Shown piece by piece: positions 6,818 to 10,199 of a stretch of 10,199 nucleotides of DNA. This DNA is from Micrococcales bacterium UBA2465 (lineage in GTDB: Bacteria > Actinomycetota > Actinomycetes > Actinomycetales > Microbacteriaceae): the NCBI GenBank assembly GCA_002342255.1, contig DDPP01000024.1, forward strand, positions 419 to 10,617, given 5' to 3'. The first letter of the stretch is position 1. Every line of letters starts with the position of its first letter. The translations under genes and the position numbers were made by a program. Under the pieces are notes generated by a model, which did not search any database, had not been told where the DNA came from, and saw nothing but the letters and a program-made list of their open reading frames with translations.

Positions 6818-7903
6818 ATGAAACGAATAATCATCCTCGGCAGCACAGGTTCTATCGGAACTCAGGCTCTGGAGATTATTGAGAAAAACCCAGATAAGTT
6901 TCAGGTTGTTGGCCTGGTAGGCAATACCAATCGAGACTTGCTGGAGCAACAAGCAAAAAAGTTCAACATAGCCAAGGCGGTAATCGGTGCCGAGGCTGCC
7001 TGCGACCTGATAGCTGACACCGATGCAGATGTAGTCATCAATGGCATCACTGGTTCCATCGGACTAAAACCCACTCTGGCTACATTAGCCTCAGGCAAGC
7101 GCCTAGCTCTAGCCAACAAAGAATCACTCATTGTTGGTGGCCATTTGGTGACAGATCAGGCGGCCCCTGGTCAAATCGTTCCAGTTGATTCGGAGCATTC
7201 TGCCTTAGCCCAATGTCTGCTTTCTGGGAACAGAGGCGAAGTCAAGAAACTAATTCTTACCGCATCCGGCGGACCATTTCGTGGATACTCCAGTGAGCAA
7301 CTGGAACAAGTAACACCGGAGCAAGCGCTAAAACATCCCACCTGGACTATGGGCAAGGTTGTCACAACAAACTCAGCCACCATGGTAAATAAAGGTCTTG
7401 AGATAATCGAAGCGCATCTACTATTTGGGATTCCTTTTGAACGCATTGAAGTGACAGTTCACCCCCAATCTGTTGTTCACTCAATGGTTGAGTTCATCGA
7501 TGGATCGATAATCGCTCAATGTTCACCGCCAGACATGAAGTTACCAATCAGTTTGGGGATGACCTGGCCAGATCGAATCGAAGATGTTTCACCAGCGATT
7601 GATTTTGGTTCAGCTCACACTTGGAATTTTGAACCACTGGATGAAAAAGTATTCAGGGCTGTTGCACTAGCCAGAGAAGTTGGAGCTCAAGGACTAACCT
7701 ATCCAGCTGTCTATAACGCGGCCAATGAGCAAGCGGTGGAGGCATTCCACAATCGAACAATTCGATTTGTCGACATAACTTCCGTAATTGAACAAACACT
7801 AGCCCTGCATAACGCACCAAATGAGCTAACACTTGATGCGGTTCTTGAATCTGAAGCTTGGGCTAAGGAAACTGCGCATAACCTGATTTCTAAGAGAAGT
7901 TAG
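6818..7903 (+). CDS. dxr: 1-deoxy-D-xylulose 5-phosphate reductoisomerase
   Basis: It converts 1-deoxy-D-xylulose 5-phosphate to 2-C-methyl-D-erythritol 4-phosphate with NADPH, the first committed step of the MEP isoprenoid pathway, in the cytoplasm. The NADPH-binding loop is GSTGSIG (8-14). NKES (100-103) and the metal ligands Asp124 and Glu126 (VDSEHSA) and Glu195 (NKGLE) are all present. KHPTWTMG (172-179) and VHPQSVVHSMVEF (214-226) are the conserved central motifs, and YPAVYNAANE (295-304) marks the C-terminal helical domain. The protein has 361 residues, shorter than the 398 of E. coli; the missing length appears to lie in the N-terminal domain between about residues 55 and 75. ATG at 6818 puts the glycine loop at the expected distance from the start, although its ribosome site is weak. 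The gene is followed 35 bases later by the protease gene, as is usual in Actinobacteria. Confidence 0.96.
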   Translation: MKRIIILGSTGSIGTQALEIIEKNPDKFQVVGLVGNTNRDLLEQQAKKFNIAKAVIGAEAACDLIADTDADVVINGITGSIGLKPTLATLASGKRLALANKESLIVGGHLVTDQAAPGQIVPVDSEHSALAQCLLSGNRGEVKKLILTASGGPFRGYSSEQLEQVTPEQALKHPTWTMGKVVTTNSATMVNKGLEIIEAHLLFGIPFERIEVTVHPQSVVHSMVEFIDGSIIAQCSPPDMKLPISLGMTWPDRIEDVSPAIDFGSAHTWNFEPLDEKVFRAVALAREVGAQGLTYPAVYNAANEQAVEAFHNRTIRFVDITSVIEQTLALHNAPNELTLDAVLESEAWAKETAHNLISKRS

Positions 7904-7938
7904 TTCACTATGTCGGGGATGCGGATTAGGTTGAATAC

Positions 7939-9183
7939 ATGAACTTTCTAAACATGATCAGTGGTTGGATTTTACTTCTGCTAGGTTTAGCTTTCTCGAT
8001 TGGTCTGCACGAGTTAGGGCACCTGTTACCTGCAAAATTATTTGGAGTAAAGGTGACTAAATATATGATCGGTTTCGGTCCAACACTCTTTTCTCGAAAA
8101 AGGGGCGAAACTGAATACGGCATCAAAGCATTACCGCTAGGTGGTTATATTCAAATGGCTGGAATGATCCCTCCATCTGGCTTGAAAAAGAATTTGAATC
8201 CTTGGCGCAGATTCGCCGCATCGGTTCGCCCAGTTGAACAGTTGAGTCCGGAAGATGAGCAAAGAGCGTTTTACAGATTAGCTCCATGGAAAAAGCTAAT
8301 TGTTATGTTTGGTGGGCCGTTTGCCAATCTCCTGATTGCACTCACATTAACTTTTATTTTGTTTTGTGGATTTGGTGTTATGGATAGGTCCACGACTATC
8401 AAGGAAGTAACACCTTGCCTGCAAACCGAAGGTAACCCAAACTGTGATCAGATTGGCGAACCATCACCTGCTCAAGCTGCTGGTTTGAAAGCGGGTGATA
8501 AGGTTTTGAGCCTTGATGGCAAAGCATTCACTCGTTGGAGTGAGGTAGATTCAATAGTTACCCAATCAGTTGGTAAATCAATAACTTTAGAAGTGCTAAG
8601 GGATGGCCAGAAGCTCACATTGGTTGCCATACCGGCGCTCATTCAAGATGGAACCGGTCGTCGCGGTTATCTAGGCATTCGCCTTGAGCCAGCAAGATTT
8701 CAAGAAAACCCCGTTGATGCCACAGTTTCTCTAGGCGCAATGTTGTATGGAACTGGCGAGATGATCTTGCAGTTACCGGTGCAAGCTGTTCAGGCAGTCG
8801 GTCAAATCAACCCCGGTGCGGCAAGGGATTCCTCTGGTGCCATTTCAATTATTGGGCTTGGCCAATTTTCTGGAGACTTAGTTGGGAATGCTTCGCTATC
8901 CGTCCAAGACAAATTGGTAACTCAGTTGGGCTTACTGCTCAGTCTCAACGTTGCCCTCTTTGTCTTCAACATGATTCCTCTGCTTCCGCTTGACGGAGGG
9001 CACATGGCTGGTGCAGCCTATGAACAGTTGAAACGCTGGTTGTGGCGTCTTCGAGGTAAAAAGCTAGCTGAACCAGTAGACACTTCGCAAATGCTTCCAA
9101 TTGCTTATTTTGTCGCTGCTTTGTTGCTAAGTCTGACTGTTATCCTGATGCTTCGCGACATCATAAATCCCGTTCATTTCTAG
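7939..9183 (+). CDS. rseP: Site-2 family intramembrane zinc metalloprotease (RseP/Rip1-like, M50)
   Basis: This is a membrane protease of the class that cleaves anti-sigma factors and other single-pass proteins within the membrane. The zinc site is HELGH (His24, Glu25, His28) in the first membrane segment (about 9-30), and the third ligand is Asp352 in MIPLLPLDGGH near the C-terminus. Further membrane segments lie at about 119-146, 330-347 and 386-406. Between them is a PDZ domain (about 158-233; AAGLKAGDKVLSLDG at 180-194). GIKALPLGGYIQMAG (61-75) is the membrane-associated loop typical of the family. Two cysteines, Cys160 and Cys169, lie at the edge of the PDZ region, probably outside the membrane. 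The length of 414 is normal. ATG at 7939 has AGG at 7928-7930, eight bases upstream. It lies between dxr and ispG, the standard actinobacterial arrangement. Its substrate cannot be told from the sequence. Confidence 0.93.
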   Translation: MNFLNMISGWILLLLGLAFSIGLHELGHLLPAKLFGVKVTKYMIGFGPTLFSRKRGETEYGIKALPLGGYIQMAGMIPPSGLKKNLNPWRRFAASVRPVEQLSPEDEQRAFYRLAPWKKLIVMFGGPFANLLIALTLTFILFCGFGVMDRSTTIKEVTPCLQTEGNPNCDQIGEPSPAQAAGLKAGDKVLSLDGKAFTRWSEVDSIVTQSVGKSITLEVLRDGQKLTLVAIPALIQDGTGRRGYLGIRLEPARFQENPVDATVSLGAMLYGTGEMILQLPVQAVQAVGQINPGAARDSSGAISIIGLGQFSGDLVGNASLSVQDKLVTQLGLLLSLNVALFVFNMIPLLPLDGGHMAGAAYEQLKRWLWRLRGKKLAEPVDTSQMLPIAYFVAALLLSLTVILMLRDIINPVHF

Positions 9184-9191
9184 CCAATCCG

Positions 9192-9225
9192 TCCAGAGCA
9201 TTTAGACTTGGAGACAAGTCCTGGA
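9192..9225 (+). promoter_or_regulatory. RNA hairpin in the ispG leader
   Basis: In the 60-base gap between rseP and ispG, GACTTG (9205-9210) and CAAGTC (9215-9220) pair perfectly around a GAGA tetraloop of the stable GNRA type. An outer stem TCCAG (9192-9196) with CTGGA (9221-9225) extends it, leaving an 8-base bulge (9197-9204) on the 5' side only. No T-run follows, so it is not an ordinary terminator. It ends six bases before the ispG ribosome site and could influence processing, stability or translation. Its function is unknown. Confidence 0.35.
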
Positions 9226-9230
9226 AATGA

Positions 9231-9236
9231 AAGAAG
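9231..9236 (+). promoter_or_regulatory. Ribosome binding site for ispG
   Basis: AAGAAG lies seven bases before GTG at 9244. With the in-frame TAA at 9241-9243 it decides the ispG start, because nothing further upstream can be in frame. Confidence 0.45.
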
Positions 9237-9243
9237 TTACTAA

Positions 9244-10199
9244 GTGCCTGCAATTAATCTTGGAAAACAAGAACCACAAGTACTTGCTCCTAGGCGCAAG
9301 ACCCGTCAGATTATGGTCGGTAAGGTTCCAGTTGGTGGGGACGCACCTATTTCTGTGCAGTCGATGACCACCACTCCTACCACAGACATTAACGCCACTT
9401 TGCAGCAAATTGCTGAACTAACCGCCTCCGGTTGTGACATTGTTCGAGTCGCTTGCCCAAGCCAAGACGACGCAGATGTATTAAGAATTATTGCCAAGAA
9501 ATCACCTATTCCAGTTATTGCAGACATCCACTTTCAGCCAAAGTATGTTTTTCAGGCAATTGAAGCTGGCTGTGGTGCTGTGAGAGTTAACCCAGGTAAC
9601 ATCAGGCAGTTTGATGACAAAGTTGGTGAGATTGCTAAAGCAGCCAAAGATGCTGGAGTTTCAATTCGAATTGGTGTGAATGCGGGTTCACTTGATCCAA
9701 GACTTTTGCAAAAGTATGGCAAAGCTACTGCCGAAGCTTTGGTTGAATCGGCGGTTTGGGAAGCTTCCTTATTTGAAGAGCATGACTTTCATGATTTCAA
9801 AATATCTGTAAAACACAATGACCCGGTAGTAATGGTGCGGGCTTATGAACTCTTGGCCGAGCGAGGTGACTGGCCACTTCACCTGGGTGTTACTGAAGCT
9901 GGACCGGCTTTCCAAGGCACCATCAAATCTGCTGTTGCTTTTGGAGCGCTGTTGAGTAAAGGTATCGGCGATACCATTCGCGTTTCGCTTTCAGCACCAC
10001 CAGTTGAGGAGATCAAAGTAGGTTCCAAAATTCTGGAATCGTTAAATCTTCGCCCACGTAAGTTTGAAATCGTTTCCTGTCCTTCCTGCGGAAGAGCGCA
10101 GGTAGATGTCTATAAACTCGCTGAGGATGTCACGGCAGGATTAGAAAAAATGACTGTCCCACTTCGAGTTGCAGTTATGGGCTGTGTGGTCAATGGTCC
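9244..10199 (+). CDS. ispG: 4-hydroxy-3-methylbut-2-enyl diphosphate synthase, 3' end outside window
   Basis: It converts 2-C-methyl-D-erythritol 2,4-cyclodiphosphate to (E)-4-hydroxy-3-methylbut-2-enyl diphosphate, the penultimate step of the MEP pathway, using a 4Fe-4S cluster in the cytoplasm. 318 complete codons are visible and the frame runs off the window. The start is GTG at 9244, giving MPAINLG; the codon before it is an in-frame TAA, and the next candidate, ATG, comes only at codon 24 and would cut off the conserved APRRKTRQI stretch. Conserved blocks include [12 protein letters not shown] (37-48), [11 protein letters not shown] (68-78), VIADIHF (91-97), VRVNPGNI (113-120), RIGVNAGSL (142-150) and [10 protein letters not shown] (212-221). 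The cluster cysteines are Cys279 and Cys282 (SCPSCGR) and Cys314 (MGCVVNG); the following conserved Glu is beyond the edge. The gene lies 60 bases after the protease gene and probably belongs to the same operon. Confidence 0.96.
   Translation, partial: MPAINLGKQEPQVLAPRRKTRQIMVGKVPVGGDAPISVQSMTTTPTTDINATLQQIAELTASGCDIVRVACPSQDDADVLRIIAKKSPIPVIADIHFQPKYVFQAIEAGCGAVRVNPGNIRQFDDKVGEIAKAAKDAGVSIRIGVNAGSLDPRLLQKYGKATAEALVESAVWEASLFEEHDFHDFKISVKHNDPVVMVRAYELLAERGDWPLHLGVTEAGPAFQGTIKSAVAFGALLSKGIGDTIRVSLSAPPVEEIKVGSKILESLNLRPRKFEIVSCPSCGRAQVDVYKLAEDVTAGLEKMTVPLRVAVMGCVVNG

Noticed and set aside
9227..9367. A small ATG frame of 46 codons starting just before ispG in another frame
   Set aside because: Its spacing from any ribosome site is poor, it mostly overlaps the conserved ispG N-terminus, and the GTG at 9244 with AAGAAG explains the region.
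1..10199. CRISPR arrays, insertion sequences, phage or defence genes, tRNA or rRNA
   Set aside because: No spaced direct repeats, transposase motifs, terminal inverted repeats or RNA gene patterns were seen, and nearly all bases are taken by nine recognisable metabolic or membrane genes.

Overview
The window looks like a piece of an actinobacterial chromosome with unusually low GC (mid-40s percent by eye, not counted). Two things point to Actinobacteria. One is the dxr / M50 protease / ispG gene order, which is typical of that phylum. The other is a PotD-type binding protein with a Tat-like twin-arginine lipoprotein signal. The low GC, short gaps, overlapping genes and frequent TTG/GTG starts would suit a small-genome freshwater lineage (Nanopelagicales or Luna-cluster Microbacteriaceae), but this placement is inference.

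Positions 1-4041, plus strand: a complete polyamine-type ABC importer in the order binding protein, ATPase, permease, permease (potD-potA-potB-potC). potA starts directly after the potD stop, potB follows after 5 bases, and potC overlaps potB by one base, so this is one transcription unit. potD lies at the window edge and its start may be one base outside.

Positions 4038-6742, minus strand: two class III PLP aminotransferases, read as gabT (4-aminobutyrate aminotransferase) and then, 20 bases further on, a divergent HemL-like aminotransferase of unknown substrate. The second gene runs tail-to-tail into potC and overlaps it by 4 bases. Together with the importer this suggests uptake of a polyamine or related amine followed by transamination. 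No semialdehyde dehydrogenase, glutamyl-putrescine enzyme or regulator is visible here.

Positions 6743-6817: a 75-base divergent gap holding a 7-bp inverted repeat and one weak candidate promoter facing gabT.

Positions 6818-10199, plus strand: a housekeeping cluster of dxr (second step of the MEP isoprenoid pathway), an RseP/Rip1-type site-2 protease, and ispG (a late MEP step), which is cut by the window end. A small GNRA-capped hairpin sits just before ispG.

I see no tRNA, rRNA, CRISPR, insertion sequence, phage gene or toxin-antitoxin pair. Most of the window is ordinary metabolism. The points most worth checking are the unusual cofactor loop of the HemL-like aminotransferase, an apparently altered ligand pocket in the PotD homologue, and the structured leader before ispG.
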